Assembly: GCF_001889045.1 (NCBI RefSeq)
Contig: NZ_CP018155.1
Span: forward strand, 1,738,001 to 1,802,000
Source of the DNA: Tenacibaculum todarodis
Lineage (GTDB): Bacteria > Bacteroidota > Bacteroidia > Flavobacteriales > Flavobacteriaceae
DNA: 64,000 nt
Reading direction: 5' to 3'
The position numbers were made by a program, and so were the translations under genes. The notes under the pieces were generated by a model. That model saw nothing but the letters and a program-made list of their open reading frames with translations. It did not search any database and was not told the DNA's origin. This document shows, in pieces, positions 31,208-40,281 of this stretch. Within the stretch, counting starts at the first letter, position 1. Each line of letters starts with the position of its first letter.

Positions 31208-33340
31208 ATGAATAAATTTTTATTTTTTACTTTTTTACTACTGTTTTTTAATAGCTTTTCTAGTTTTTCTCAAAAAAGAAAATTAAGCAGAAGTGGTATT
31301 AATACGCCTAAATCTGGAGGAATCGGTGGTAATATAAACGACTCTATATCTTCTGGAGAAATTGATGTAACATTAAGCGGAAAAACTAAATACACAGACT
31401 ATAAAATTATTTCTCATAAAAGAGATACAACTATAATAGATACAACTCTTACCATACAAAAAGAGTATAAATTTAACTTTTTAAGAAAAGATAACTTTGA
31501 ATTATTACCTTTTCATAACCAAGGACAAACATTTAATAATTTAGGTTACGACTTTTCCAACAGTTCCCTTTATCCTGATATAGGTTTTAGTGCTAAACAA
31601 TTTAACTTTTATCAAATAGAAGATATAAATTACTATCATTTACCAACCCCTACAACACAAATTATGTACAGAAGCGGTATGGAACAAGGACAGGTTTTAG
31701 ATGCTCTTTTTACATTAAACTTCTCTAAACGATTAAATGTTGCCTTAGAATACAAAGGATTGCGTTCTTTAGGGCATTATCGTAGTTCCTTAGCAAGTCA
31801 TGGAAACTTTAGAGCTTCCTTTACTTATGAAACTAAAGAGGGGCAATACACAATAAAAGGACATACAGCAATCCAAGATATTTTTAATGAAGAAAGCGGT
31901 GGTTTAACTGACGATTCTTTAACAGCCTTTGTTACAAACGATGAAAATTCCGCCAACGATAGAGGTCGTTTAGATGTTAATTTAACCGATACAGAAAATT
32001 ATTTTGACGGTAAACGCTATTATTTAGAGCATAGTTTTAGGTTATTTTCTACAGAAAGCAAAAAGAAAGGAAAAGAAAAAACAAATACTAAAACTGAGAT
32101 CCCAAGAGATTCTTTATTTATCAACATAAAAGATAGCATAGCTAAAAATAAAGCAATTACTAAAATAAATACTTCCTCTAAAAAGGATAGTATTGCTAAT
32201 AAAACGCTTGCAAAAGAAAAGACGAACTTCACCAATTTAAAAGTTGGACATGTAGTTTTACTAGACAATAAATTTTACAAATTTGAACAACCAACATTAA
32301 ACACAACAATGTTTGGAAACGCAAATGTTACAGGAAATATAGCTACAATAACCGATTATCAATTTTTAAGCAATCAGTTTTTTTTAGACTTTAATTCAAA
32401 ATATATTTTAGGAAATTTTAGAGCAAAAGTTACACATTCTACTTATGAATACGGTTATAACGAATTAACAAACATAAATGCATATCCTGATGTTAATGTA
32501 GATAAATTAAGCGGAGACGCAATTTCATTTGGAGCAGATTGGAATGGAAAAATAGACAAGTTTAAGGTTAACGCAAGTGCACAAATTACACCAGGAAACG
32601 GGCGTTTAGCGGGTAACCATTTAAGAGCAGAAGCTACTTATAAAAAAGACAGCGTTTTCACTATTAAAGGAAGATTAAATATTAATTCTAGATCTCCAAA
32701 TTTCAACACCTTATTACACCAAAGTAATTATGACAATTACAATTGGCAAAACAATTTTGAAAATATAGGAACTAGAAACATTGGCGGAACTTTTGAAAGC
32801 AAATGGGGAAATGCTTCTATTGACATTACCAATATTGATAGCTATGTTTATTTTGATGAAAACGGAACGCCGCAACAAACATCAGAAAACATAAATTATC
32901 TAAAAGCTAAAGTATCAAAAGAATTTAAGTTTGGTAAGTTTGCTTTAGACAACACCTTAATGTATCAAAATGTATCTAACGGAAGCTCGGTTTTTAGAGT
33001 CCCAGAATTAGTTTCTAGAAACACTCTATATTATGCCGACAGTTGGTTTAAAGGAAAGCCAATACTCGTAAATATTGGAGCAACTTTTAAATACTTCTCT
33101 AAATACAAAGCCAACGCATACAACCCGTTATTAGCAGAATTTCAGCTACAAAACGACACAGAAATTGGCTACCCAACAGTTGACGTTTTCTTTAATGCCA
33201 GAGTTCGTAGAACAAGAATTTATTTAAAATTAGAAAATGTAACTTCCAGTTTTGCTGAAAAAAATTACTTCTCTGCACCTAGTTATCCGTATAGAGATTT
33301 TTCTATTCGTTTTGGTTTAGTGTGGAATTGGTTTATATAG
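31208..33340 (+). CDS. Putative outer-membrane porin
   Basis: A 710-residue exported protein. MNKFLFFTFLLLFFNSFSSFSQ is a signal peptide with cleavage after SFS or SFSQ, which is why I start at 31208 and not at the longer open frame at 31133. The mature protein is rich in Tyr, Asn and alternating beta-strand patterns, with GMEQGQVLDALFTLNFSKRL and the C-terminal SAPSYPYRDFSIRFGLVWNWF ending in an aromatic residue, as in outer-membrane barrels. It matches the 'putative porin' family of Bacteroidota. A Lys/Thr-rich insert lies at about residues 275-330. Substrate unknown. Confidence 0.85.
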   Translation: MNKFLFFTFLLLFFNSFSSFSQKRKLSRSGINTPKSGGIGGNINDSISSGEIDVTLSGKTKYTDYKIISHKRDTTIIDTTLTIQKEYKFNFLRKDNFELLPFHNQGQTFNNLGYDFSNSSLYPDIGFSAKQFNFYQIEDINYYHLPTPTTQIMYRSGMEQGQVLDALFTLNFSKRLNVALEYKGLRSLGHYRSSLASHGNFRASFTYETKEGQYTIKGHTAIQDIFNEESGGLTDDSLTAFVTNDENSANDRGRLDVNLTDTENYFDGKRYYLEHSFRLFSTESKKKGKEKTNTKTEIPRDSLFINIKDSIAKNKAITKINTSSKKDSIANKTLAKEKTNFTNLKVGHVVLLDNKFYKFEQPTLNTTMFGNANVTGNIATITDYQFLSNQFFLDFNSKYILGNFRAKVTHSTYEYGYNELTNINAYPDVNVDKLSGDAISFGADWNGKIDKFKVNASAQITPGNGRLAGNHLRAEATYKKDSVFTIKGRLNINSRSPNFNTLLHQSNYDNYNWQNNFENIGTRNIGGTFESKWGNASIDITNIDSYVYFDENGTPQQTSENINYLKAKVSKEFKFGKFALDNTLMYQNVSNGSSVFRVPELVSRNTLYYADSWFKGKPILVNIGATFKYFSKYKANAYNPLLAEFQLQNDTEIGYPTVDVFFNARVRRTRIYLKLENVTSSFAEKNYFSAPSYPYRDFSIRFGLVWNWFI

Positions 33341-33341
33341 T

Positions 33342-33427
33342 TTTTGGGCGTTCCCTTCGGTCGCGCTTTCCACTATATCTTTTACTAACGTAAAAGGATG
33401 CCGTTTCAATCGCTAACGCGGCTTATC
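33342..33427 (+). repeat. Composite dispersed repeat, copy F (subtype i)
   Basis: TTTTGGGCGTTCCCTTCGG, TCGCGCTTTCCACTATATC, AAAAGGATGCCGTTTCAATC and GCTAACGCGGC. It is the cleanest short copy, starting right after the porin stop. Confidence 0.75.
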
Positions 33428-33491
33428 AATAAACTAAGTGCAATTAATTGATTAATTTGCTTATTTAAAAATTTATCTAAGAAATAAAAAG

Positions 33492-33764
33492 ATGTTGTTA
33501 ATACTTATTCTTTCTCTTTTCGGTTTTAGTTTTTCTAGCTTACTTCTTTTAATAAAGTGGAAAAGGTTAGTTGAATTTATTTTTATAAATTTATCAATAG
33601 TTTTTATTTACACATTTTTAGCGTATAAATTTGATAACAATAAAGTTATTCCAGGGTTTTACTTTAAAACTTTAGTATTCTTAACATTACATTCATTTTT
33701 GATCTTTATTTTTTCAATCTATATATTTGCTACAACAAAAAAGAAAAATGAAAAAACAACTTAA
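33492..33764 (+). CDS. Small three-helix membrane protein, hypothetical
   Basis: A 90-residue, almost entirely hydrophobic protein with helices at about 2-20, 25-46 and 58-80 and a short basic tail KKKNEKTT. No family recognised. Its 3' end overlaps the next small membrane protein by 17 nt in another frame, suggesting coupled translation. Confidence 0.55.
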   Translation: MLLILILSLFGFSFSSLLLLIKWKRLVEFIFINLSIVFIYTFLAYKFDNNKVIPGFYFKTLVFLTLHSFLIFIFSIYIFATTKKKNEKTT

Positions 33765-33984
33765 ACAAAACTGGAAATTATTTTTAATAGCAAGTTTAAC
33801 CTTAGGTTTAGCTCCATTTAATCCGCCACACATTGTCGGTAAACTAAATTGGCTTCTAGGTGGAAATGCTTTTAGCGGAGAAAACGCAATGCAAAGCAAA
33901 GATTTGTTTGATATCTTTTTACATGGAACTCCATGGCTTTTGCTACTAATTTCTGGAATTTTAAATATTTCAAGAAAGAAATAA
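33748..33984 (+). CDS. Small conserved membrane protein
   Basis: A 78-residue protein, MKKQLKQNWKLFLIASLTLG at the start, then APFNPPHIVGKLNWLLGG and a second helix TPWLLLLISGIL. I recall similar small proteins with the APFNPxPHIxGKxxW pattern in other Flavobacteriia, so it is probably real; function unknown. The frame can be extended 7 codons upstream (33727), but the Met at 33748 precedes the natural basic N-terminus. It overlaps the preceding gene by 17 nt and ends against the convergent GNAT gene. Confidence 0.7.
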   Translation: MKKQLKQNWKLFLIASLTLGLAPFNPPHIVGKLNWLLGGNAFSGENAMQSKDLFDIFLHGTPWLLLLISGILNISRKK

Positions 33985-34443
33985 TTACATGTTTTCTGGG
34001 AACTCTAATTCCATTTCTGGTAAAAATCTTCCTTCAATAGAACTTTCTCTTCTTGCAATTACTTTAAAACCTTGTTTTATATAAAATGCTTCTGCATTTG
34101 GATCCGATAAAACATTTAAAATAGCTGAACTCCCTTCTATACAATATGCAATTGCATGATCTAAAAGTTGTTTCCCAATTCCTTGTTTTATAAACTCTGG
34201 AGAAATAAATAAAAAATGAAGAACGCTTGTTCTAATATTAACTCTTTCTAAAATATAGAATCCAGCTATTTTGTCATCAACAAAATATTTGTAGATATTA
34301 GAGTCATCATACATTTTGGCGGTAATTGTTAAATCTTCTCGCCAACTTTCAATAATTTCATCAGAATAACCCCAAAACGCTTTCGATTTTAAAGCAATTT
34401 CAGTGAGTTGTTTCGCGTCAGAAATAATAGCTTTTACAATCAT
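33985..34443 (-). CDS. GNAT family N-acetyltransferase
   Basis: A 152-residue acetyltransferase. The acetyl-CoA loop is SPEFIKQGIGKQLLDHAI (Gln/Gly-x-Gly-Lys) and the C-terminal FYIKQGFKVIARRES is the usual beta6-beta7 end. It starts 1 nt after the nhaC stop and is co-transcribed with it. Substrate unknown. Confidence 0.9.
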   Translation of the reverse strand: MIVKAIISDAKQLTEIALKSKAFWGYSDEIIESWREDLTITAKMYDDSNIYKYFVDDKIAGFYILERVNIRTSVLHFLFISPEFIKQGIGKQLLDHAIAYCIEGSSAILNVLSDPNAEAFYIKQGFKVIARRESSIEGRFLPEMELEFPENM

Positions 34444-34444
34444 A

Positions 34445-35911
34445 TTATTTCTTAACTAATTGCTTAATTTTAATTCTAAAAGCTGCAAACAATAAGGTTG
34501 TAAAAGGAGATAACCAGTTAAATATAGCATAAGCAAAATACTCTCCTACTCCAACTCCTAAAACTCCAGATTGGTATGCTCCACAAGTATTCCAAGGAAT
34601 TAAAACCGATGTTACAGTTCCAGAATCTTCTAGAGTTCTACTTAAATTCTCTGGTGCTAATCCTTTATCCTCATAAGCCTTTTTAAACATTTTTCCTGGA
34701 ATTACTAATGCTAAATATTGATCTGAAGCAATTACATTTAAACCTAAACAACTTACAACAGTACTTGCAAATAATCCGAAAACTGAAGTTGCAACAGATA
34801 ACAATGCTTTTGTAATTTTTGCCAATGCTCCGATTGCATCCATAATACCTCCAAAAACCATTGCACAGATAATCAATAGGATTGTCCAAATCATTCCTAA
34901 AATTCCACCAGAACTAAATAATTCTGTTAATTTTTCGTTATCAGTTGTTATTTGAGTATCAGTCCAGATTGCATTCAATATTGAAGAAAATTTAGTATCA
35001 GACAAGGTATTTAACACATCAGCTTGAAAAATAAATGCAAAAACCGCTGCTAATAAAACACCAGTTCCTAATGCAATTAATGGTTTCGTTTTTAATAAAA
35101 TCATTGCAATTACGGCTCCTGGAACTAAAAACAACCAAGGTGTAATTGTAAAAGTATTATCAATTGACACTAACAAATTACTTACATCTGCGCTACCAGT
35201 TGTATCAATTGTTCCGCTTAAAACAGCAAATACAATTAGCGTTACAATAATTGTTGGCACTGTAGTATAAGCCATATATTTTATGTGTGTAAACAAATCG
35301 GTTCCTGCCATTGCAGGCGCTAAATTTGTAGTATCCGAAAGTGGCGACATTTTATCTCCAAAATACGCTCCAGAAATTACGGCTCCTGCAATCATTCCAG
35401 ATGGAATTCCTAATGCGCTTCCAATTCCAACCAATGCAATACCAACAGTTGCAGAAGTTGTCCAAGAACTTCCTGTGGCAATAGAAATTATTGCTGCAAT
35501 TATTACTGATGCTGGTAAAAATATTTCGGGACTTAATACTTGTAATCCGTAATACACCATTGCTGGAATTATTCCGCTCACCAACCAAGTTCCTGCCAAT
35601 GCACCAACGAGAAATAAAATCATTATCGGTACAAAAACACTTTTCCAGTTTTCAATAACTTCAGTAATCATTCTATTAATAGAAACCTTATTAAATAAAC
35701 CTACCGCAGCTGCAACTAAACCTCCTAATAATAAAATATATTGATTAGAATAATCTCCCAACCAAGCGCCATCTGCATAAAAAATATTATAAGCTAACAT
35801 TCCCATTAAAATAAAAACTGGAATTAAAGCTTCCCAAATATTTAATTCTTTGTTGTCAATTATTTTTTGATCTTCAATTTTAATTTCAGATATATTCTTA
35901 TCGTCTTGCAT
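34445..35911 (-). CDS. nhaC: Na+/H+ antiporter NhaC
   Basis: A 488-residue inner-membrane antiporter with about twelve helices that exports sodium in exchange for protons. Family blocks: GSSWTTSATVGIALVGIG, GAYFGDKMSPLSDTTNLAPA (substrate region with Asp) and LEDSGTVTSVLIPWNTCGAY. Length is normal. It fits a marine, salt-exposed lifestyle. A GNAT gene is coupled downstream. Confidence 0.94.
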   Translation of the reverse strand: MQDDKNISEIKIEDQKIIDNKELNIWEALIPVFILMGMLAYNIFYADGAWLGDYSNQYILLLGGLVAAAVGLFNKVSINRMITEVIENWKSVFVPIMILFLVGALAGTWLVSGIIPAMVYYGLQVLSPEIFLPASVIIAAIISIATGSSWTTSATVGIALVGIGSALGIPSGMIAGAVISGAYFGDKMSPLSDTTNLAPAMAGTDLFTHIKYMAYTTVPTIIVTLIVFAVLSGTIDTTGSADVSNLLVSIDNTFTITPWLFLVPGAVIAMILLKTKPLIALGTGVLLAAVFAFIFQADVLNTLSDTKFSSILNAIWTDTQITTDNEKLTELFSSGGILGMIWTILLIICAMVFGGIMDAIGALAKITKALLSVATSVFGLFASTVVSCLGLNVIASDQYLALVIPGKMFKKAYEDKGLAPENLSRTLEDSGTVTSVLIPWNTCGAYQSGVLGVGVGEYFAYAIFNWLSPFTTLLFAAFRIKIKQLVKK

Positions 35912-36031
35912 CGTCTAAATTTTGGTTTTGTAATGTTACGATTTTGTAAAGAATTACACAAACCCTCATCGAGGGATTTTAAATACACAGACTTGTTCTA
36001 AAATGAAATGATAAAATACATAACTCTTTCT

Positions 36032-36039
36032 TACTTTTG
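36032..36039 (+). promoter_or_regulatory. -7 box of the metal-dependent hydrolase gene
   Basis: TACTTTTG, 8 nt before the ATG at 36048. A very short or absent leader is expected. Confidence 0.5.
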
Positions 36040-36047
36040 TAAACTAT

Positions 36048-37070
36048 ATGGATTCATTAACACAAATAGTTTTAGGCGCAGCTTGTGGCGAATTAGTTTT
36101 AGGTAAAAAAATTGGCAATAAAGCAATGATTTTTGGCGCAATTGGCGGTACAATACCGGATTTAGATGTGTTTATAGGAAGATTATTTTACAGCAATGAA
36201 ATTGATATAATGATGTTTCATAGAGGTTTTATGCACTCTATTTTGTTTGCTTTTATTGGCGCTTTTGTCTTTGGTTATCTGTTTTACAAACTCTATAACT
36301 TCGGAAAAAGGAAAGACACCACAACTCAAAAAGATTGGATTTGGTTGTTCTTTTTATCAATTTTTACACATCCAATTTTAGATTGTTTTACACCTTACGG
36401 AACACAATTATTTGCTCCTTTCTCTGATTACAGAGTTGCTTTTAACAATATTTCTGTGGCAGATCCTGCATATACTGTTCCGTTTTTGCTGTGTTTACTA
36501 ATTGCTATGTTTTTCAACCGAAATAATATCCGAAGAAAGAAATGGGTAAAAGCAGGTATTTATATCAGTTCGGCATACATGTTATTTACAATAGGAAATA
36601 AGTTATATATGGATTCTGTTTTTAAAAAATCATTTGTAAAAGCTGGAATTGAATACAACCGCTTTTCTGCGCAACCTTCAATATTGAATAATGTCTTATG
36701 GTATGCAATCGCAGAAACCGACACAAACTTTAAAGTAACCTTTTATTCTTTATTAGATAAAAGTGCTACTGCTGATAATATTTTAACCATTCCTAAAAAT
36801 CATGATTTGGTTGATATACATCATCCAGATATTAAAAAATTAAGGTGGTTTAGTAATAATTATTTCAACTTAATTCAAAAAGATTCTACCGAAACAATTC
36901 AGTATAATGATTTACGTTATCCGTTATTAAACTCAAACGATCCAAATTCTTCCGTGTTTAGTTTTTCACTGAAACAAGAAGGAACTCGTTGGGATATAAT
37001 TCCGTTTAGAGGAACGCCTCCAAATAAAGAAGATTTAAATGCTTTTTTTGAACGTATAAAAGGAATATAA
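36048..37070 (+). CDS. Membrane metal-dependent hydrolase (YdjM/DUF457 family)
   Basis: A 340-residue protein. MDSLTQIVLGAACGELVLG is the usual N-terminus; the putative metal residues are in IPDLDVFIGRLF (Asp pair), FHRGFMHSI (two His) and THPILDCFTPYG. Helices lie at 64-82, 100-113 and 140-155, and a C-terminal soluble domain of about 170 residues follows. The 'hydrolase' label comes from the conserved His/Asp pattern; the substrate is unproven. Confidence 0.88.
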   Translation: MDSLTQIVLGAACGELVLGKKIGNKAMIFGAIGGTIPDLDVFIGRLFYSNEIDIMMFHRGFMHSILFAFIGAFVFGYLFYKLYNFGKRKDTTTQKDWIWLFFLSIFTHPILDCFTPYGTQLFAPFSDYRVAFNNISVADPAYTVPFLLCLLIAMFFNRNNIRRKKWVKAGIYISSAYMLFTIGNKLYMDSVFKKSFVKAGIEYNRFSAQPSILNNVLWYAIAETDTNFKVTFYSLLDKSATADNILTIPKNHDLVDIHHPDIKKLRWFSNNYFNLIQKDSTETIQYNDLRYPLLNSNDPNSSVFSFSLKQEGTRWDIIPFRGTPPNKEDLNAFFERIKGI

Positions 37071-37087
37071 ACCCATAATGGGTTTTT
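37069..37087 (+). terminator. Short terminator after the hydrolase gene
   Basis: AACCCAT - A - ATGGGTT followed by TTT. The 7-bp stem has an impossibly tight 1-nt loop, so in practice it is a 6-bp stem; weak. Confidence 0.45.
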
Positions 37088-37129
37088 GATATTAATTTAT
37101 CTTACTCTTACTTAAAAAACTTAAACTAA

Positions 37130-37582
37130 ATGAAAGCTGTTATTCAACGAGTGTCTAAAGCAAGTGTAACTATTGATAAAAATAAGGTTGCAGATATTAA
37201 AAACGGATTATTAATTCTTATAGGAATTGTAGATGAAGACACACAAGAAGACATAACTTGGTTATCAAAAAAAATTGTAAATCTGCGTATTTTTAATGAT
37301 GAAAATAATGTGATGAATACTTCGTTATTAGATAGTAACGGAGATGCAATTGTTGTTAGTCAATTTACTTTACAAGCTTCCACTAAAAAAGGAAACAGAC
37401 CTAGTTATATAAAAGCTGCAAAACCGGAAGTTGCGATTCCATTGTATGAAAACTTTATTTTTCAGGTTGAAAAAGACTTGGGAAAGAAAATTCAAACAGG
37501 CCAATTTGGTGCAGACATGCAAGTAGAATTACTAAACGACGGACCTGTTACCATAATAATTGACAGTAAAAATAAAAATTAG
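37130..37582 (+). CDS. dtd: D-aminoacyl-tRNA deacylase
   Basis: Removes D-amino acids, and glycine mischarged on tRNA-Ala, from tRNA. A 150-residue DTD1 protein with the two signature motifs: SQFTLQA (78-84) and NDGPVTIIID (136-145, the Gly-cisPro region). MKAVIQRVSKASV is the typical start. It is a housekeeping gene with no clear operon partner. Confidence 0.96.
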   Translation: MKAVIQRVSKASVTIDKNKVADIKNGLLILIGIVDEDTQEDITWLSKKIVNLRIFNDENNVMNTSLLDSNGDAIVVSQFTLQASTKKGNRPSYIKAAKPEVAIPLYENFIFQVEKDLGKKIQTGQFGADMQVELLNDGPVTIIIDSKNKN

Positions 37583-37604
37583 TTTCCACGGAAAATAAAT
37601 TTTG

Positions 37605-37612
37605 TATATTTG
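37605..37612 (+). promoter_or_regulatory. -7 box of the YceI gene
   Basis: TATATTTG, 41 nt before the ATG at 37654. Confidence 0.5.
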
Positions 37613-37653
37613 TACTCAATAAAGAACATAAATCAATTAAATAATTATTAAAA

Positions 37654-38292
37654 ATGAAAAAAGTAATTTTATCACTTGTTGTTATAGCATCAGTTTTAAC
37701 AGCTTGTAAAGGAGAAAAAAAAGAAGAAGTTGCGGTTAAAGAAGAAGTAAAAGTTGTAGAAGTACAAGAACTTAAAAATAACTTAGACTTAGATGCTTCA
37801 GTTTTAACTTGGAAAGGAACAAAACCAACAGGAGCTCATGATGGAATTGTTTCTCTTAAAGAAGGTAATTTAACAGTTGAAAACGGAGTTTTAACTTCTG
37901 GGGAGTTTGTAATAGATATGAATTCTATTACTAATTTAGACATGAAAGGAAGTGACGGTGCAGGAAAATTAGAAGGTCATTTAAAAAATGCTGACTTTTT
38001 TGATGTTGAAAAATACCCAACTTCTAAATTTACAATTACTAGTGTTGCAAAAGGTGAAAACGTTTTAAATGTTACAGGTAACTTAACAGTAAAAGATGTT
38101 ACTAAAAGTATTACAATACCAGCTACAGTTTCTGAAACTGATGGCGTTGTAACTTTTAAAAGTGAAAAATTTAACATTAACAGAGCAGATTTTAATGTAA
38201 AATATGGCTCTAAATCTTTCTTTGATAATTTAAAAGACAAGTTTATTAATGACTTAATGGAAATGTCTTTTGAAGTAAAAACAAAAGCATAA
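37654..38292 (+). CDS. YceI family lipoprotein
   Basis: A 212-residue exported lipocalin-like protein. The signal MKKVILSLVVIASVLTAC has lipid-anchor Cys18, then a Lys/Glu-rich linker (KGEKKEEVAVKEEVKV). The YceI beta-barrel covers about 45-210: VLTWKGTKPTGAHDGIVSL, GHLKNADFFDVEKYPTSKF and FNINRADFNVKYGSKSFF are its hallmark blocks. YceI proteins bind isoprenoid or amide lipids; the ligand here is unknown. Confidence 0.93.
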   Translation: MKKVILSLVVIASVLTACKGEKKEEVAVKEEVKVVEVQELKNNLDLDASVLTWKGTKPTGAHDGIVSLKEGNLTVENGVLTSGEFVIDMNSITNLDMKGSDGAGKLEGHLKNADFFDVEKYPTSKFTITSVAKGENVLNVTGNLTVKDVTKSITIPATVSETDGVVTFKSEKFNINRADFNVKYGSKSFFDNLKDKFINDLMEMSFEVKTKA

Positions 38293-38314
38293 ATTAAAGT
38301 TTTTAAAACTTTTC

Positions 38315-38349
38315 AAAAAATCCCAAAACATTGTTTTGGGATTTTTTTT
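38315..38349 (+). terminator. Terminator of the YceI gene
   Basis: TCCCAAAAC - ATT - GTTTTGGGA stem with an A6 left flank and T8 right flank. The next gene starts 19 nt later. Confidence 0.85.
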
Positions 38350-38367
38350 ATATTGCATGAAAAAACT

Positions 38368-40281
38368 ATGATAAAAGGTTATTTGCCTATTCTTTTCCTG
38401 TTCCTGCTTTTTTCTTTTAAAGCAACTTCACAAGACCTAAATCTTTCATCTTTAATAATACCTTTAGAATTAAAAGAGAACGCAAATGCTGTTGTTAGGG
38501 ACAACGTTATTGAAGTCTTTATTGAAGATATCGATAAAATGAGAATTAAAAAAAAGCGTGTAATTACAGTTTTAAATAAAGTTGGTGATAGAGAAATAGA
38601 TACTTATATTCATTATAATGATGATACAAAAATATCTAAACTTTCAGTAAAAATATATAATGCTTTAGGAAAAGAAATAAAAAAGTATTCTAAGAAGAAA
38701 TTTACTGATATTAGCGCCGTTAGTGGCGGAACTTTATATTCAGACGCTAGAGTAAAATATATAGATTATACACCAACAGATTATCCTTACACAGTTGTTT
38801 ATGAGAGTGAATACATTAACTCATCAACTGGGTTTATTCCAAAATGGTATCCATTAGAGTCATTTTATGTTTCTATCCAAAGTAGTACCTACAAACTTTA
38901 CAACCCAAAAAACTTAACATTAAGAACTAAAGAGAAAAATTTTGATGGTTTTCCAATTCAAAAAACAGAAAATTCAGATGCAGAGATTCATTATGAAATG
39001 GAAAATCAACCTGCAATTAAATATGAAAACAACACACTCTCTTTTGTTGACTTGATGCCTAGTCTTTTAGTTGCATCTAATAATTTTTCACTAAAAAAAG
39101 TAAAAGGTTTTGGTGAAGATTGGAAATCATTTGGAAAATGGATGAACGACAATTTATTATTAGGAAGAAATAAATTAGAGCCAGCTACAATAGCTAAGAT
39201 TACTAACTTAGTAAAAGATGCAAAAACAGATTTAGAAAAAGCAAAAATTGTATACAAATACATGCAAGATAAAACTCGCTATATAAGTGTACAAGTTGGT
39301 ATTGGTGGTTGGGAGCCAATACTTGCAAGTGAGGTTGACAAAGTTGGTTATGGAGATTGTAAAGGTCTTACAAATTACACAAAAGCTTTATTAGATGTAG
39401 TTGGTGTAAAATCTAATTACACGGTAGTTTTTGCTAAAGATAGAAGAGATATTGAACCTGATTTCACTTCAATGCAAGGGAATCATGTAATACTTAATTT
39501 ACCAAATAACGGTAATGATGTTTGGTTAGAATGTACAAGCCAAACTATTCCGTTCGGATTTTTAGGAGATTTTACAGATGATAGAAATGTATTAGTTGTA
39601 ACTCCAGAAGGCGGTGTAATTAAAAGAACACCTGCTTATAAAAACAAAACAAATTTACAAACATTAAAAGCCAATATTCAATTAGACACTAAAGGAAAAA
39701 TTGATGCAAAACTTAATATCGAGTCAAAAGGAATTCAATACGATAATAAATCTTATATAGAATCTAAAACTAAAAAAGAGTTAGAAAAATATTACAAATC
39801 TTCTATTTGGAGCTATATCAATAATTTAGAAATTAATTCTATCGATATAAAAAACAATAAAGAAAAAGTTGTTTTTTCTGAAAACCTAGACCTTTCTTTA
39901 TATAATTATGCTACCGTAAATGAAAGTGAATATTTATTTAGAGTAAACGTATTCAATAAAAATAATTATATCCCAAAAAGAAACAGAAGTAGAAAATTAC
40001 CTTTAAAAATTGAAAGAGGTTATAAGGATGTTGATGAATTTAAAATAACAATTCCTGAAGGATATTTAATCAATCAATTACCTAATAAAAAAGAAATTAC
40101 TTCAAAATTTGGTTCTTATACAGCTTCAATTGAAAAATTAAATGAGAATACTATTTTATATAAAAAATCACTATTAATTAAAGAAGGCATTTACTCAAAA
40201 GAAGATTATAAATTATACAGAAGTTTTAGAAAAAAAATAGCTAAATACGAAAACTTAAGAATTGCTATAACTAAAAAATAA
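38368..40281 (+). CDS. DUF3857/transglutaminase-like exported protein 1 (catalytic Cys present)
   Basis: A 637-residue exported protein. Signal peptide MIKGYLPILFLFLLFSFKATS; I use this Met and not the TTG 5 codons upstream. DUF3857 covers about 45-210, the transglutaminase-like domain about 275-400, and a beta-rich tail follows. The catalytic Cys331 is in VGYGDCKGLTNY and the His373 in QGNHVILNLP; the third position reads WLECTSQ. It may cleave or cross-link peptides in the periplasm. The stop overlaps the next ATG by 1 nt, so the three paralogues form one operon. Confidence 0.88.
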   Translation: MIKGYLPILFLFLLFSFKATSQDLNLSSLIIPLELKENANAVVRDNVIEVFIEDIDKMRIKKKRVITVLNKVGDREIDTYIHYNDDTKISKLSVKIYNALGKEIKKYSKKKFTDISAVSGGTLYSDARVKYIDYTPTDYPYTVVYESEYINSSTGFIPKWYPLESFYVSIQSSTYKLYNPKNLTLRTKEKNFDGFPIQKTENSDAEIHYEMENQPAIKYENNTLSFVDLMPSLLVASNNFSLKKVKGFGEDWKSFGKWMNDNLLLGRNKLEPATIAKITNLVKDAKTDLEKAKIVYKYMQDKTRYISVQVGIGGWEPILASEVDKVGYGDCKGLTNYTKALLDVVGVKSNYTVVFAKDRRDIEPDFTSMQGNHVILNLPNNGNDVWLECTSQTIPFGFLGDFTDDRNVLVVTPEGGVIKRTPAYKNKTNLQTLKANIQLDTKGKIDAKLNIESKGIQYDNKSYIESKTKKELEKYYKSSIWSYINNLEINSIDIKNNKEKVVFSENLDLSLYNYATVNESEYLFRVNVFNKNNYIPKRNRSRKLPLKIERGYKDVDEFKITIPEGYLINQLPNKKEITSKFGSYTASIEKLNENTILYKKSLLIKEGIYSKEDYKLYRSFRKKIAKYENLRIAITKK

